Notes: a model not told the origin generated them from the sequence alone. DNA of 64,000 bases from Streptomyces misionensis (GCF_900104815.1 NZ_FNTD01000004.1:6199001-6263000), one strand, 5' to 3'. Positions 26,072 through 39,147 are shown, numbered from the stretch's first letter. Numbers and translations: made by a program.

Positions 26072-26527
26072 TCAGAGGTCGAACTCGTGCGGCGGCAGGT
26101 CCAGGGTGTAGCAGGCCTCGCGGACCACGGCCTGCTCGGTCTTGTCGAAGTCGCCGTCGGCGCCGCCGATGACGATGCCGATCTGGATGACGGCCCGCGC
26201 CTCGGCGGGCTTCTTCTTCGCCTTGGCGATCTCCTGGAGCACGCTCACCTTGCCGAAGGCGAAGTCGGCCGTCAGCTTGTTCAGGTTGTCGTCGAAGCGG
26301 CGCCGCAGATCGTCCGCGGGGAAGTTCTGCAGCACCTCGTTGGTGGCGATCAGCTGGGCGACGCGCTGGCGCTCCGAGGGGTCGACGGTGCCGTCGGCGG
26401 CGGCGACCAGCGCGCACATCGCCATGCTCGCGTCCCGGAACGCACCGCTCTTCAGGTCGTTCTTCTTCGCCACCAACTGGGTCTGCATCTGCGACGCCGA
26501 CTCCTTGATGCGGTCCCACAGGGCCAT
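26072..26527 (-). CDS. TerB-family tellurite resistance protein
   Basis: The 151-residue protein is a TerB-like helical domain: MALWDRIKESASQMQTQLVA, CALVAAADGTVDPSERQRVA and VIGGADGDFDKTEQAVVREA, with the two acidic metal-binding loops AADGTVD and GADGDFD that resemble Ca-binding turns. TerB proteins act with TerD-type proteins in stress and metal response; none is adjacent here. GAGGAGCAAGC precedes the ATG, fixing the start. An 18-bp palindrome-like element is 52 bp upstream. Confidence 0.9.
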   Translation of the reverse strand: MALWDRIKESASQMQTQLVAKKNDLKSGAFRDASMAMCALVAAADGTVDPSERQRVAQLIATNEVLQNFPADDLRRRFDDNLNKLTADFAFGKVSVLQEIAKAKKKPAEARAVIQIGIVIGGADGDFDKTEQAVVREACYTLDLPPHEFDL

Positions 26528-26578
26528 GCTTGCTCCTCGTATCCGCGGCGGGGCGCCCCACGACACCCCACCGGCAAC

Positions 26579-26596
26579 TTCTACAACACCGTAGAA
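26579..26596. promoter_or_regulatory. Inverted repeat TTCTAC-N6-GTAGAA upstream of terB
   Basis: TTCTAC (26579-26584) and GTAGAA (26591-26596) are perfect complements with 6 bp between. The element is in the promoter zone of terB and 32 bp beyond the stop codon of the DUF6114 gene. The A/T-rich arms stand out against the background, so it is a candidate operator. A second small hairpin, CCGGAA-N2-TTCCGG, lies at 26610-26623 and may end DUF6114 transcription. Confidence 0.45.
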
Positions 26597-26627
26597 ACTG
26601 ACGGTGGGGCCGGAAAGTTCCGGGACG

Positions 26628-27068
26628 TCATGCCGCGGTTCCCTCGGCCTCCTGTGCGGCGAGGGCCCGCGCCTGGCGGCGCTTGCGGCGGCTCGTGCGC
26701 GGCTCCTGGTCGGGGAGCCAGCCGAAGGCGAGGCAGCTGCCGACGACGCCGAGCAGCAGTCCGATGAAGAAGCCGCCCAGGTTGGAGGTGAGCCAGGTGC
26801 CCAGCGAGAGCAGCACTGCGGTGATGGAGTAGAAGAGCCGCTGGGCCGGGTTGAAGAGGAGCAGCAGGCCCAGCAGGACCATCAGACCCGGCAGCAGATA
26901 GCCGGCGAGCCCCTGCATGCCGATGTGCATCACGACTTTCAGCGACGCCTTCTCGGTCAGCAGGATCTCGCCACCGCCCAGGGCGAGCAGCAGCCCGCCC
27001 CAGAACGGCCGCCGGGCCCGCCATGCCCGGAAGGTGCCCCGCGGGCCCCGGCTCGTACGGTCGGCCAT
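26628..27068 (-). CDS. DUF6114 membrane protein
   Basis: The 146-residue protein has a basic N-terminus (RTSRGPRGTFRAWRARRPFW), about four hydrophobic spans (GGLLLALGGGEILL, GLAGYLLPGLMVLLGLLLLF, YSITAVLLSLGTWL, GGFFIGLLLGVVGSCLAFGW) and a basic cytoplasmic tail. This is the layout of DUF6114, which in Streptomyces is regularly encoded just after a DUF6230 gene. The ATG at 27068 is five bases past the DUF6230 stop, so the two form an operon. Function unknown. Confidence 0.88.
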   Translation of the reverse strand: MADRTSRGPRGTFRAWRARRPFWGGLLLALGGGEILLTEKASLKVVMHIGMQGLAGYLLPGLMVLLGLLLLFNPAQRLFYSITAVLLSLGTWLTSNLGGFFIGLLLGVVGSCLAFGWLPDQEPRTSRRKRRQARALAAQEAEGTAA

Positions 27069-27073
27069 GGCGC

Positions 27074-27769
27074 TCAGCAAGCCTTGTCGCTGAAGCTGAG
27101 CTTGAGGCCGGGCAGCTTGAACACCCCAGCCGTGGTCGCGTAGTTGGTCTGCCGCAGGTTGTCGATGTGCACCTTGTCGGCCTGCTGGCTGAAGACGCCC
27201 TTCGGGCCCTTCGCGTTGGCCTCGGTCAGCGTGCTGGCGTCGTTGCCGATCTCGATGTTGTTGAACGCCGCGTCGCCCGACATCTCGGTGGAGTCGGTGG
27301 TCAGATCGGAGGCGGTGACCTTGTTGGCGCCGTTGCCCGCGGTGATCCGCAGGTTGGTGCCGCCGAGGTCGACGCTCTGACACAGCTTGGACAGCGTGGC
27401 CTTCTTGATGGCGGAGGTGACGACCAGCACCTGGCCGCCGGTGTCACCCGCGTTCGGGCTGTCGTCGGCCATGTTGTCCAGGCCGCCGAACTGCTCGAAG
27501 CCGGTTCCGTTCAGCTGCTCCGCGGTGACCGTGAACGGCATGCCGGAGATGGCGAACTGCACGCCCAGCGCGCCCTGCGCGGTGAGCACCGCGAGGCCGG
27601 CGGCGACGATCGTGGCGGGCACCGCCATCACCGCGGCGCGGCGGGCCCGGACGCGGCCCCGTCTCACCCCGCTGGGGGCGGCGGCGCCGCTCGGTGCTTC
27701 GGAGGGTGAACCGCTTCCCGGGTTCTCAGGGGTGTTGCCGGTGGACGAGATGTCCGGGGACGAGGCCAT
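27074..27769 (-). CDS. DUF6230 family protein (formerly mis-annotated cholesterol esterase)
   Basis: The 231-residue protein has a Ser/Pro-rich cytoplasmic start, an Arg-rich patch (RRGRVRARRAAV), one membrane-spanning or signal helix (VPATIVAAGLAVLTAQGAL) and an exported domain with FAISGMPFTVTAEQLNGTGF and NLRITAGNGANKV. This is DUF6230, an actinomycete family with no proven activity. ATG 27769 is chosen because GGGAGC lies 7 nt upstream; ATG 27787 would add six residues. Co-transcribed with the DUF6114 gene. A near-palindrome in its promoter region suggests specific control. Confidence 0.86.
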   Translation of the reverse strand: MASSPDISSTGNTPENPGSGSPSEAPSGAAAPSGVRRGRVRARRAAVMAVPATIVAAGLAVLTAQGALGVQFAISGMPFTVTAEQLNGTGFEQFGGLDNMADDSPNAGDTGGQVLVVTSAIKKATLSKLCQSVDLGGTNLRITAGNGANKVTASDLTTDSTEMSGDAAFNNIEIGNDASTLTEANAKGPKGVFSQQADKVHIDNLRQTNYATTAGVFKLPGLKLSFSDKAC

Positions 27770-27913
27770 GTCTGCTCCCATGGGCATGGATCCGATGCGG
27801 GTTGGGCTTCAGTGGCACGATGTCCTGGCGCGGACAGCGGCCGCCGCGGACGCCTCCTCGCACTCCCGGCGGGTGCGAGGGCTTTCTCGTTACGCGGCGG
27901 TAGCCTTTCGAGG

Positions 27914-27943
27914 AAGTTACCGCCGGTTACTTTTTGGGGTCAA
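27914..27943 (-). promoter_or_regulatory. DUF6230 promoter with near-palindromic operator
   Basis: On the minus strand TTGACC (27943-27938) lies 17 bp before a GTAACT/TAACTT -10-like box. Between and overlapping them is AAGTTACCG-C-CGGTTACTT (27914-27932), a 19-bp inverted repeat with 8 of 9 arm pairs. The position, across the promoter core, suits a repressor. Promoter assignment is from consensus similarity only. Confidence 0.5.
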
Positions 27944-28351
27944 GGGAGATGTGAAAAAAGGGTGTTGACGGTGCGTGCGAGCCGTTCCGCCCGTTCAACT
28001 CGCCTTGTTCGCCGCGAGGTTGCCGTGCCGAGTCTCTTGACGCCGATGGTTGACGGGGCTACAACTTCCCCAGATTCCCCGGATCCGTGGCGCCGGATCC
28101 GCCGAGCGGCAGCGGCCGTGTCCCGCACGGGCACCGGCCGCGTTCCCGGCCCTCTCGTGGCACGCTCGACCTCACGGTGATCCGTTTCGCACGAGCACCC
28201 CTTCGCACTCCGCGCGAGCACGGCACGGACAGCTCCCCCACGGGTCCGTACCGGCATCCCCCAGAGCGTCCGGCCCGGCCGATTCCTCCGGGTACCGGCC
28301 GGTGTCCGGCTCGCCGCCGTCGCTGGTCCGTCGCGTAAGGAGAAGGCGTGA

Positions 28352-29239
<888 letters not shown>

Positions 29240-29285
29240 CGCTCGCGAGAGGCGGTTTGACCGGCACTCTCTGAACATGGCGCGA

Positions 29286-29329
29286 GGCGGCGCCGTCCCG
29301 GTGGGCACCCCCACCGGGACGGCGCCGCC
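29286..29329 (+). terminator. Intrinsic terminator, 20-bp perfect stem
   Basis: A 20-bp arm beginning GGCGGCGCC (29286-29305) is exactly complementary to 29310-29329, with a 4-nt loop CACC. It lies 46 bp after the secreted-protein stop. The lack of a U-run is usual for Streptomyces terminators. Confidence 0.8.
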
Positions 29330-29507
29330 ATGCTGTGCGTGCCCCGGCCGCCCCCCGAGGCCCCGTTGAGGGCCGGCCGTCCGCCTCGTATCGTGGCGAT
29401 CATGGGTGCGCCAGGCGGCCGTCGAGCGGCCGTTCGAGGCCGGTGCCGGGCCCTCGCACTTCGGACTCCCGTTGGCATTCGGTGAGTTATCGTATGCAAG
29501 GGGTTAA

Positions 29508-29531
29508 AACAAACCGCATGTCCCGTTCGTT
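29508..29531. promoter_or_regulatory. Candidate ARE (butyrolactone-receptor) operator before the CprB-like gene
   Basis: AACAAACCG (29508-29516) and CCGTTCGTT (29523-29531) form an inverted repeat with 7 of 9 pairs and a 6-bp spacer. The AAACCG half-site and overall length of about 24 bp agree with the ARE-type sites bound by ArpA/ScbR/CprB-family receptors. The site ends 24 bp before the start codon of the receptor-like gene, so it is probably autoregulatory. Confidence 0.5.
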
Positions 29532-29555
29532 CGTCTCGCGAGGAGGGGTCCCACG

Positions 29556-30200
29556 ATGGCGAGGCAGTTACGCGCCGAACAGACCCGGTCGACGATCATC
29601 TCCGCCGCCGCGGATCTGTTCGACCAGCACGGCTACGAGTCCACCAGTCTCAGCGACATCGTCGCACACGCGAAGGTCACCAAGGGGGCCCTCTACTTCC
29701 ACTTCGCCGCCAAGGAAGACCTGGCGCACGCCATCCTGGAGCTGGAGGCCCGGGCGGCCCGGCAGCTCGTGGCCGATGTCGAGGGCCGCGGCTACTCCTC
29801 CCTGGAGGGTCTGATGCGCACCACCTTCGGGGTCGCCCGGCTCGCCGTGGACGACCCGGTGCCGCGCGCCGGGCTCCGCCTCGCCACCGCCGACGTCACC
29901 GTACGGCCGCCGCTGCGCCACCCCTACACCGAGTGGCTGGAGTTCGCCGCCCGCAAGTTCAGCGGGGCCGTCCGGGAGGCCGATGTGCACAGCGACCTCG
30001 ACGTCGCCGCGGCCGCCCACTCGCTCGTCTGCTTCTTCTTCGGCACCCGGGTCACCGGCCGGTTCGAACCGGTGGGGCGGCTGCCGCGCCGGGTCGCCGA
30101 GATGTGGCACCTGATGATCCGCGGCCTGGTCCCGGTGCACCGCCGCCCCCGCTACGTCACCCTCGCCACGCAGCTGGAGCGGGAGATCAGAACCGCCTGA
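29556..30200 (+). CDS. Gamma-butyrolactone-receptor-like TetR regulator (CprB/ArpA/ScbR type) with a TTA codon
   Basis: The 214-residue protein matches the autoregulator-receptor family closely at its N-terminus: MARQLRAEQTRSTIISAAAD, VAHAKVTKGALYFHFAAKED. The ligand domain includes RLAVDDPVPRAGLRLATADV and HPYTEWLEFAARKF, with the family Trp in YTEWLEF. Receptors of this group bind AREs and release them on binding gamma-butyrolactones, controlling antibiotic production and sporulation; some CprB-like members may use other ligands. Codon 5 is TTA (29568-29570), which makes its translation depend on bldA tRNA. GGAGGGG precedes the ATG. It is 22 bp upstream of the ARMT1-like gene. Confidence 0.88.
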   Translation: MARQLRAEQTRSTIISAAADLFDQHGYESTSLSDIVAHAKVTKGALYFHFAAKEDLAHAILELEARAARQLVADVEGRGYSSLEGLMRTTFGVARLAVDDPVPRAGLRLATADVTVRPPLRHPYTEWLEFAARKFSGAVREADVHSDLDVAAAAHSLVCFFFGTRVTGRFEPVGRLPRRVAEMWHLMIRGLVPVHRRPRYVTLATQLEREIRTA

Positions 30201-30222
30201 ACCGCGCGGTACGGTGACGGAC

Positions 30223-31398
30223 ATGCCCGACACCCCGTTCGCACCCGTGATCCTCGGCAACGTACCCGGTTCCTTCCCGCACGGCGTGCTGGCCGAGCGG
30301 CACCCGGCGATCATCCGGCAGGTGCGAGGCGCCCTCCCGTACGCCCCCGCGCAGCGGCGGGCGCTGGACGCACTGCTGGCGAGCTGCACCGAGGGCACCA
30401 TCGAGCCGCTGCCCGCAAACGCCCCGGACCGCGAGCACTGGCGGGCGTGGGGAGCGGACGCGTACACCGGACAGCGCTGGTACGACGTGCCGTGGCTGTG
30501 GTCCGAGAGCTACTTCTACCGCCAACTGCTCGCGGCCGTCGGCTACTTCGGCCCCGGCGCCTGGCAGGGCATCGACCCCTTCCGCCCCGTCAAGCGCGCC
30601 GAGCTGGACGCCCCGGAGACCGACCGGGAACTCGCCGCCCTCGACGCACTGCGGGAGCTGCCGGAACCGGAGCGCGGGCGGGCCCTGCTGCACGGTTCCC
30701 TCTGGGGCAACCGCGCCGACCTGGGGTTCCGGCTCTCCGCCGAGGGCGCCGAGGAGCGCGCGCCCGCGCCCGCGCTGGTCGCCGACGACAGCGCGCGGCT
30801 GTGGTCGCTGCTGCCGCCCGGCGGGGACGCGACCCTCGTCCTGGTCGCGGACAACGCGGGCCGCGAACTCGTCCCCGACCTGCTGCTGATCGCCCACCTC
30901 CTCGCCGGGGGCCGGGCCGCGCGGGCGGTGCTGCACGTCAAGCCGTACCCGTACTACGTCTCGGACGCCACCACCGCCGATGTGCTCGACGCCCTGGACC
31001 GGCTCCGCGCCGCGCCGGGCGAGGCCGCCGAGTACGGGCGGCTGCTGTGGTCGGCGCTGTCCGACGGCCGGCTCGCGGTGCGCGCCCACCCCTTCTCCTG
31101 CGCACCGCTGCCGTACGAGCGGATGCCGGACGACCTGCGCGCCGAGTTCGCCGCCGCGACCCTCACCGTGCTCAAGGGCGACCTCAACTACCGCCGGCTG
31201 GTCGGCGACCGGAGGTGGCCGCCGACCACGTCCTTCGCGGCGGCGACCGCGTACTTCCCGGGCCCCGTCGCCGCGCTGCGCACCCTGAAGTCCGAGGTGA
31301 TCACCGGCCTGTCCGCCGGGACCGAGGCGGAGCTGGTGGCGGCGGAGGGGCAGCGCTGGCGCACCGGCGGCACGCATGCGCTGATCCAGGTCAGGTGA
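30223..31398 (+). CDS. ARMT1/DUF89-type damage-control phosphatase
   Basis: The 391-residue protein has the DUF89 metal site: LVADNAGRELVPDLLLIAHL (Asp-Asn pair plus Asp) near residue 210 and VLKGDLNYRRLVGD near residue 321. An N-terminal helical domain (PDREHWRAWGADAYTGQRWY, DVPWLWSESYFYRQLLAA) is typical of the subfamily. These enzymes dephosphorylate damaged phosphometabolites such as fructose-1-phosphate-like sugars. Starts at ATG 30223 or GTG 30214. Same direction and close to the CprB-like gene, so possibly co-transcribed. It overlaps the 3' end of the convergent P450 gene by 8 bp. Confidence 0.87.
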   Translation: MPDTPFAPVILGNVPGSFPHGVLAERHPAIIRQVRGALPYAPAQRRALDALLASCTEGTIEPLPANAPDREHWRAWGADAYTGQRWYDVPWLWSESYFYRQLLAAVGYFGPGAWQGIDPFRPVKRAELDAPETDRELAALDALRELPEPERGRALLHGSLWGNRADLGFRLSAEGAEERAPAPALVADDSARLWSLLPPGGDATLVLVADNAGRELVPDLLLIAHLLAGGRAARAVLHVKPYPYYVSDATTADVLDALDRLRAAPGEAAEYGRLLWSALSDGRLAVRAHPFSCAPLPYERMPDDLRAEFAAATLTVLKGDLNYRRLVGDRRWPPTTSFAAATAYFPGPVAALRTLKSEVITGLSAGTEAELVAAEGQRWRTGGTHALIQVR

Positions 31399-32667
31399 TG
31401 CGCAGCGGCAGCGTCTTGATGCCGTTGATGAAGTTGGACACCAGTCGCTCGGGCGGTCCGGCGGGGCGCAGCACGGGCAGGGCGCGCAGCACCTCCTCGT
31501 AGAGGACGCGCAGTTGCAGCCGGGCGAAGTGCGCGCCCAAGCAGACGTGCGGACCGTCGCCGAAGGACACGTGCGGGTTGGGGGAGCGGCCGAGGTCGAG
31601 CCGGTCCGGGTCGGTGAAGACCCGCTCGTCGCGGTTGGCGGAGGCGTGGAAGACCACGACCTTGTCGCCCGCCCTGATGCGCCGGCCCGCCAGCTCGGTG
31701 TCCTTGGCCGCGGTGCGCCGGAAGGTCAGCACGGGCGGGTGCCACCGCAGCAACTCTTCGACGGCTTCGGCGAGGTGTGCCTTCCCGGTGCGCAGCAGGT
31801 CGTACGCCCGCGGGTGCTCGGCCAGTGCCAGCAGTCCGCCGGGGGCCGCGCTGCGGACGGTGTCGTTGCCGGCGATGGTGAGCAGGAAGAAGAACATCTC
31901 CAGCTCGGGACCGGTGAGTTCCGCGTCGTGACTGAGGGTCGTGAGGATGTCGTCGGCGGGATACCGTCGTTTGTACGCAGCCAACTGCTGCGCATAGCCG
32001 AACATGTCCCGCAGCATCGCCGGGGAGCGCGGGTTCACCGGCCGGCCCGCCCGGTCCCGCACCGAGGGGCCGGCCTCGTCCGGGTCCTGGTAGCCGATCA
32101 CCCGGTGGGTCCACCGCAGCAGCAGCCGCCGGTCGTGCTCCGGGACGCCCAGCAGGTCGGTCAGGTTCAGCAGGGCGTACTCGTCGGTGACGGCCGCCAC
32201 CAGGTCGACCGTGCCGTCCCCCTCGGCGGCCCGCTCCAGCGCCCCCGCGAGCAGGGTCCGTGCCCGCTCCCGGGCGACCTGCGCGAACCGCTCGATCCGG
32301 CCCGGGGTGAACGCCCGGCTCACCAGCCGCCGCAGCCTGCCGTGCTGTGGCGGGTCCTGGTTGAGCATCATGCGCCGGATGAACGGCAGGTCCTCCGGGT
32401 CGGGGTCGCGGATCTGGGTCGCGCCGAGGTACGACGAGTAGGTGGCCGAGTCCTTCAGGACCCGTACGACGTCCGCGTGCCGCGTCACCGCCCAGAACCC
32501 GGGCCCGGCGGGCCAGCCCAGCACCTCGGGCTCCTCCTGCCAGACCACCGGCCGCCGCTCGCGCAGCACGCGGTAGTCGTCGTAGGGCACGGCGGCGGCG
32601 TACCGGCGCGGGTCGAAGACGTCGGGCACCCCGCCGGGACCGGGCGCCCGCCCCGCCTCGGCACCGC

Positions 32668-32671
<4 letters not shown>
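31391..32671 (-). CDS. Cytochrome P450
   Basis: The 426-residue protein has the I-helix AGNDTVRSA (AGxDT), the K-helix ExxR in EELLRW, and the heme loop SFGDGPHVCLGAHFARLQ with the axial Cys. The N-terminus lacks a membrane anchor, as for soluble bacterial P450s. Its GTG start overlaps the stop of the alpha/beta hydrolase gene (GTGA), so the pair is translationally coupled. No ferredoxin gene is adjacent. Substrate unknown; proximity to geosmin synthase (divergent) does not prove a terpene role. Confidence 0.93.
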
Positions 32672-35765
<3,094 letters not shown>

Positions 35766-35768
35766 CCG

Positions 35769-35785
35769 GAAGATTCCGCATCTTC
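35769..35785. promoter_or_regulatory. Inverted repeat GAAGAT-N5-ATCTTC between geosmin synthase and oxidase genes
   Basis: GAAGAT (35769-35774) and ATCTTC (35780-35785) are perfect complements just after the geosmin synthase stop. It may be a weak terminator or an operator for the oxidase gene. A GGAAC box (35808-35812) 18 bp before GTC (35831) downstream could be an ECF-sigma-type promoter. Confidence 0.3.
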
Positions 35786-35884
35786 TCGTACGGAACGGGG
35801 CATTCAGGGAACTTCGGCGAGCTTTCGCGAGTCCTCATAGCCAAGGGGAACGACACAACGCGAGAACACGGGGGGTGTTCGAGC

Positions 35885-37768
35885 TTGACCGAGATCATCG
35901 AGCAGGCCGTCGAGAGGATCACCGGGGCCGCGGGGGAGAAGAAGCAGGCACCGGGGGAACTGCGTCCCTACGTCGCACCGCTGACGGTGCCGCCCGTGCT
36001 GCGGCCCGCGGCGGGCGACGTCCGGCGGGAGACCGAGATCGCCCTGCGCCCCACCTGGGTGCGGCTGCACCCGCAGCTGCCACCCACCCTGATGTGGGGC
36101 TACGACGGCCATGTCCCCGGTCCGACCATCGAGGTGCGGCGCGGCGAACGCGTCCGCATCGCCTGGACCAACCGCATACCCAAGGAGTCCGAGTACCCGG
36201 TGACCTCGGTCGCGGTGCCCGTCCGCGCGCCCGGCACCGCGCCCGCCACCACCGAGCCCGGCCGCGGCGGCGTCGAACCCGACAAGGACGTCGCGGCCCT
36301 GCCCGCCTGGTCGGTGACCCATCTGCACGGCGCGCAGACCGGCGCGGGCAACGACGGCTGGGCGGACAACGCGGTCGGCTTCGGCGACGCCCAGCTGTCG
36401 GAATACCCGAACGACCACCAGGCGACCCAGTGGTGGTACCACGACCACGCCATGAACATCACCCGCTGGAACGTGATGAGCGGCCTCTACGGCACCTACC
36501 TCGTCCGGGACGACGAGGAGGACGCGCTCCGGCTCCCCTCCGGGGAGCGGGAGATACCGCTGCTGCTCGCCGACCGCAACCTCGACACCGACGAGGACGG
36601 CCGGCTCAACGGGCGGCTGCTGCACAAGACGGTCGTCGTCGACGAGCACAACGCGGAGACCGGCAAGCCGGTGTCCATCCCGTTCACCGGCCCGTACACC
36701 ACCGTCAACGGACGCATCTGGCCGTACGCCGAGGTGGACTCGGCCTGGTACCGCTTCCGGCTGGTCAACGCGTCCAACGCCCGCATCTTCGACCTCGTGC
36801 TGATCGACGAGGACGGCGACCCGGTGCCCGGCGTCGTCCACCAGATCGGCAGCGACGGCGGACTGCTGCCGCGCCCGGTGCCGGTGGACTTCGGTCCGGC
36901 CCTGCCGACGCTGACCGCGGCGCCCGCCGAGCGCTTCGACCTGCTGGTGGACTTCCGGCGGCTGGCCGGGCGCACCCTGCGGCTGGTCAACAAGGGGCCC
37001 AACCGGCCGGCGGGCGTGCCCGACCCGGCCGGTGACGTGCGCTACCCGGCCGTCCTGGAGTTCCGCGTCCGCAGGGCCGCGGAACCGGACACCTTCGAAC
37101 CGCCCCAGGTCCTGTCCGGATCCTTCCGCCGCCTCACCCACGACATCCCGCACGGCCACCGGCTTGTCCTGCTCACCCCGCCCGCGGCCAAGGGCGCCGG
37201 CGGCCACCCGGAGATCTGGGAGATGACCGAGGTCGCGGACACCGGCGGGTTGGCGCTGCCGGCCGACGGCATCGTGCAGATCACCGGCCCCGACGGCACC
37301 ACGAAGACGTACCGGCGCACCGCGCGGACGTTCAACGACGGGCTGGGGTTCACCATCGGCGAGGGCAGCCACGAGCAGTGGAGCTTCCTCAACCTCGCGC
37401 CCATCGTGCACCCCATGCACATCCACCTGGCCGACTTCCAGCTCCTCGGCCGGGACGCCTACGACGTCTCCGGCTTCGACCCCGCCGTGGGCGGCACCCG
37501 CACCCCGATCCGGTACGACGCGGGCACCGCGATCCCGCTCGCGCCCAACGAGCAGGGCAACAAGGACGTCTTCCGGGTCCCCGGCAGCCAGATGCTGCGG
37601 GTCATGGGCCGCTTCGACGGGGCGTACGGCAGGTTCATGTACCACTGCCATCTGCTGGAGCACGAGGACATGGGGATGATGCGCCCGTTCGTCGTCATGC
37701 CGCCCGAGGCCATGGTGTTCGACCACGGGGCGTCGCACGACGGCGGGCACGGCGGGCACACGGGCTGA
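35885..37768 (+). CDS. Multicopper oxidase, phenoxazinone synthase/CotA-like
   Basis: The 627-residue protein has all four copper-ligand blocks: [26 protein letters not shown] and [13 protein letters not shown] (type 1 Cys, His and Met). No signal peptide, so it is probably cytoplasmic, like the phenoxazinone synthase of actinomycin producers, whose N-terminal pattern (TEIIEQ..., [15 protein letters not shown]) it shares. It oxidises phenolic or aminophenolic substrates with O2. The start is taken as TTG 35885; no ATG or GTG in frame gives a better one, and a G-rich run lies about 10 nt upstream. Confidence 0.9.
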   Translation: MTEIIEQAVERITGAAGEKKQAPGELRPYVAPLTVPPVLRPAAGDVRRETEIALRPTWVRLHPQLPPTLMWGYDGHVPGPTIEVRRGERVRIAWTNRIPKESEYPVTSVAVPVRAPGTAPATTEPGRGGVEPDKDVAALPAWSVTHLHGAQTGAGNDGWADNAVGFGDAQLSEYPNDHQATQWWYHDHAMNITRWNVMSGLYGTYLVRDDEEDALRLPSGEREIPLLLADRNLDTDEDGRLNGRLLHKTVVVDEHNAETGKPVSIPFTGPYTTVNGRIWPYAEVDSAWYRFRLVNASNARIFDLVLIDEDGDPVPGVVHQIGSDGGLLPRPVPVDFGPALPTLTAAPAERFDLLVDFRRLAGRTLRLVNKGPNRPAGVPDPAGDVRYPAVLEFRVRRAAEPDTFEPPQVLSGSFRRLTHDIPHGHRLVLLTPPAAKGAGGHPEIWEMTEVADTGGLALPADGIVQITGPDGTTKTYRRTARTFNDGLGFTIGEGSHEQWSFLNLAPIVHPMHIHLADFQLLGRDAYDVSGFDPAVGGTRTPIRYDAGTAIPLAPNEQGNKDVFRVPGSQMLRVMGRFDGAYGRFMYHCHLLEHEDMGMMRPFVVMPPEAMVFDHGASHDGGHGGHTG

Positions 37769-37786
37769 GCCGGCCGCTCCGGGTCC

Positions 37787-37817
37787 CGGCCACCGGTCCG
37801 GTCAGGTCCGGTGGCCG
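37787..37817 (+). terminator. Hairpin after the multicopper oxidase gene
   Basis: CGGCCACCGG (37787-37796) pairs exactly with CCGGTGGCCG (37808-37817) around an 11-nt loop, 18 bp after the oxidase stop codon. Probable terminator. Confidence 0.6.
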
Positions 37818-37957
37818 CGTCCCGCCGGCGTCCGTCGCGGGCGCGGGATCACCGAATGGGCTCGCGTCGGCCGGTCCGGACGGGCAGGATGCTGCCCGGG
37901 ACGCCACCAAGCCGTCCCGCCACCCGCCCGACCAGCGCGATCCGCCCGGAGGCCCGG

Positions 37958-39085
37958 ATGACCGGTACCACGACCACGCCCTTCAGCGCCGCCGACCACA
38001 GGGCCCGCATGGAGCGCGCCACCCGCGCCGCGGCCGACGCCGGCCTCGCCGGGCTGCTCGTGGCACCCGGCCCGGACCTGGTGTGGCTGACCGGCTACAC
38101 CCCCACCGCGATCACCGAGCGGCTCACCCTGCTGGTCCTCGCCCCCGGCCAGGACCCGGTGCTCGTCGTCCCCACCCTGGAGGCCCCGGACGCCGAGCAC
38201 TCCGCCGCCGGCGAGGTGCTGACGCTGCGCGACTGGACCGACGGCAAGGACCCCTACGCCGTCACCGCCGACCTCCTCGACGGCCGCGGCCGGTACGGCA
38301 TCAGCGACAACACCTGGGCGATGCACGTGCTGGGCCTCCAGCGCACCCTGCCGGACAGCTCCTACGCCGCCCTCACCGAGGCCCTGCCGATGCTGCGCGC
38401 CGTCAAGGACGCCGCCGAGGTGGAACTGCTCGCGGCCGCCGGGGCCGCGGCCGACGCGGCGTTCGAGGAGATCCGCAAGATGCCCTTCGCCGGGCGCCGC
38501 GAGTCCGACGTCGGCCACGACCTCGCCGCCCTGCTGCGCCGCTTCGGCCACTCCCAGGTCGACTTCACCATCGTCGGCTCCGGACCCAACGGCGCCAACC
38601 CGCACCACGAGGTCGGCGACCGCGTCATCCGGCGCGGCGACATGGTCGTCCTCGACTTCGGCGGCCTGAAGGACGGCTACGGCTCCGACACCACGCGCAC
38701 GGTGCACGTCGGCGAGCCCACCGAGGAGGAGCGCCGGGTCCACGACGTCGTGCGCGCCGCCCAGGAGGCCGGCTGCCAGGCGGTGCGGCCGGGAGTGGCC
38801 TGCCAGGAGGTCGACCGCGCCGCCCGCGCGGTGATCACCGACGCCGGCTACGGGGAGTACTTCATCCACCGCACCGGGCACGGCATCGGCGTCACCACGC
38901 ACGAGCCGCCGTACATGATCGAGGGCGAGGAACTGCCGCTGGTGCCCGGGATGTGCTTCTCCGTGGAGCCCGGCATCTATCTGCCCGGCCGTTTCGGGGT
39001 GCGCATCGAGGACATCGTCACGGTCACCGAGGACGGCGGCCGCCGCCTCAACAACACCACCCGTGAGATGGTCATAGTGGACTGA
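37958..39085 (+). CDS. M24-family Xaa-Pro aminopeptidase/creatinase-like protein
   Basis: The 375-residue protein has a creatinase N-terminal domain (VAPGPDLVWLTGYTPTAITE) and a pita-bread catalytic domain with the five metal ligands: Asp in VVLDFGGLKDGYGSDTTRTV (two Asp), His in RTGHGIGVTTHEPPY, Glu in CFSVEPGIY and Glu in GVRIEDIV. It cleaves X-Pro dipeptides or acts as a proline dipeptidase. CCGGAGG lies 7 nt before ATG 37958. An APH-like gene follows 62 bp downstream. Confidence 0.92.
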   Translation: MTGTTTTPFSAADHRARMERATRAAADAGLAGLLVAPGPDLVWLTGYTPTAITERLTLLVLAPGQDPVLVVPTLEAPDAEHSAAGEVLTLRDWTDGKDPYAVTADLLDGRGRYGISDNTWAMHVLGLQRTLPDSSYAALTEALPMLRAVKDAAEVELLAAAGAAADAAFEEIRKMPFAGRRESDVGHDLAALLRRFGHSQVDFTIVGSGPNGANPHHEVGDRVIRRGDMVVLDFGGLKDGYGSDTTRTVHVGEPTEEERRVHDVVRAAQEAGCQAVRPGVACQEVDRAARAVITDAGYGEYFIHRTGHGIGVTTHEPPYMIEGEELPLVPGMCFSVEPGIYLPGRFGVRIEDIVTVTEDGGRRLNNTTREMVIVD

Positions 39086-39147
39086 CAGGCCCGGAAAAGG
39101 GCCGGCAGGCCACCCTCGACGACACCGGAACGGCAACGCAGGACCCC

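Larger units (their letters stand above)
29240..29555. other. Spacer with terminator and regulator promoter
   Basis: This 316-bp spacer holds the terminator of the secreted-protein gene (29286-29329), then about 170 bp with nothing recognised, then the A/T-richer promoter and candidate ARE site (29508-29531) of the CprB-like gene. Confidence 0.6.
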
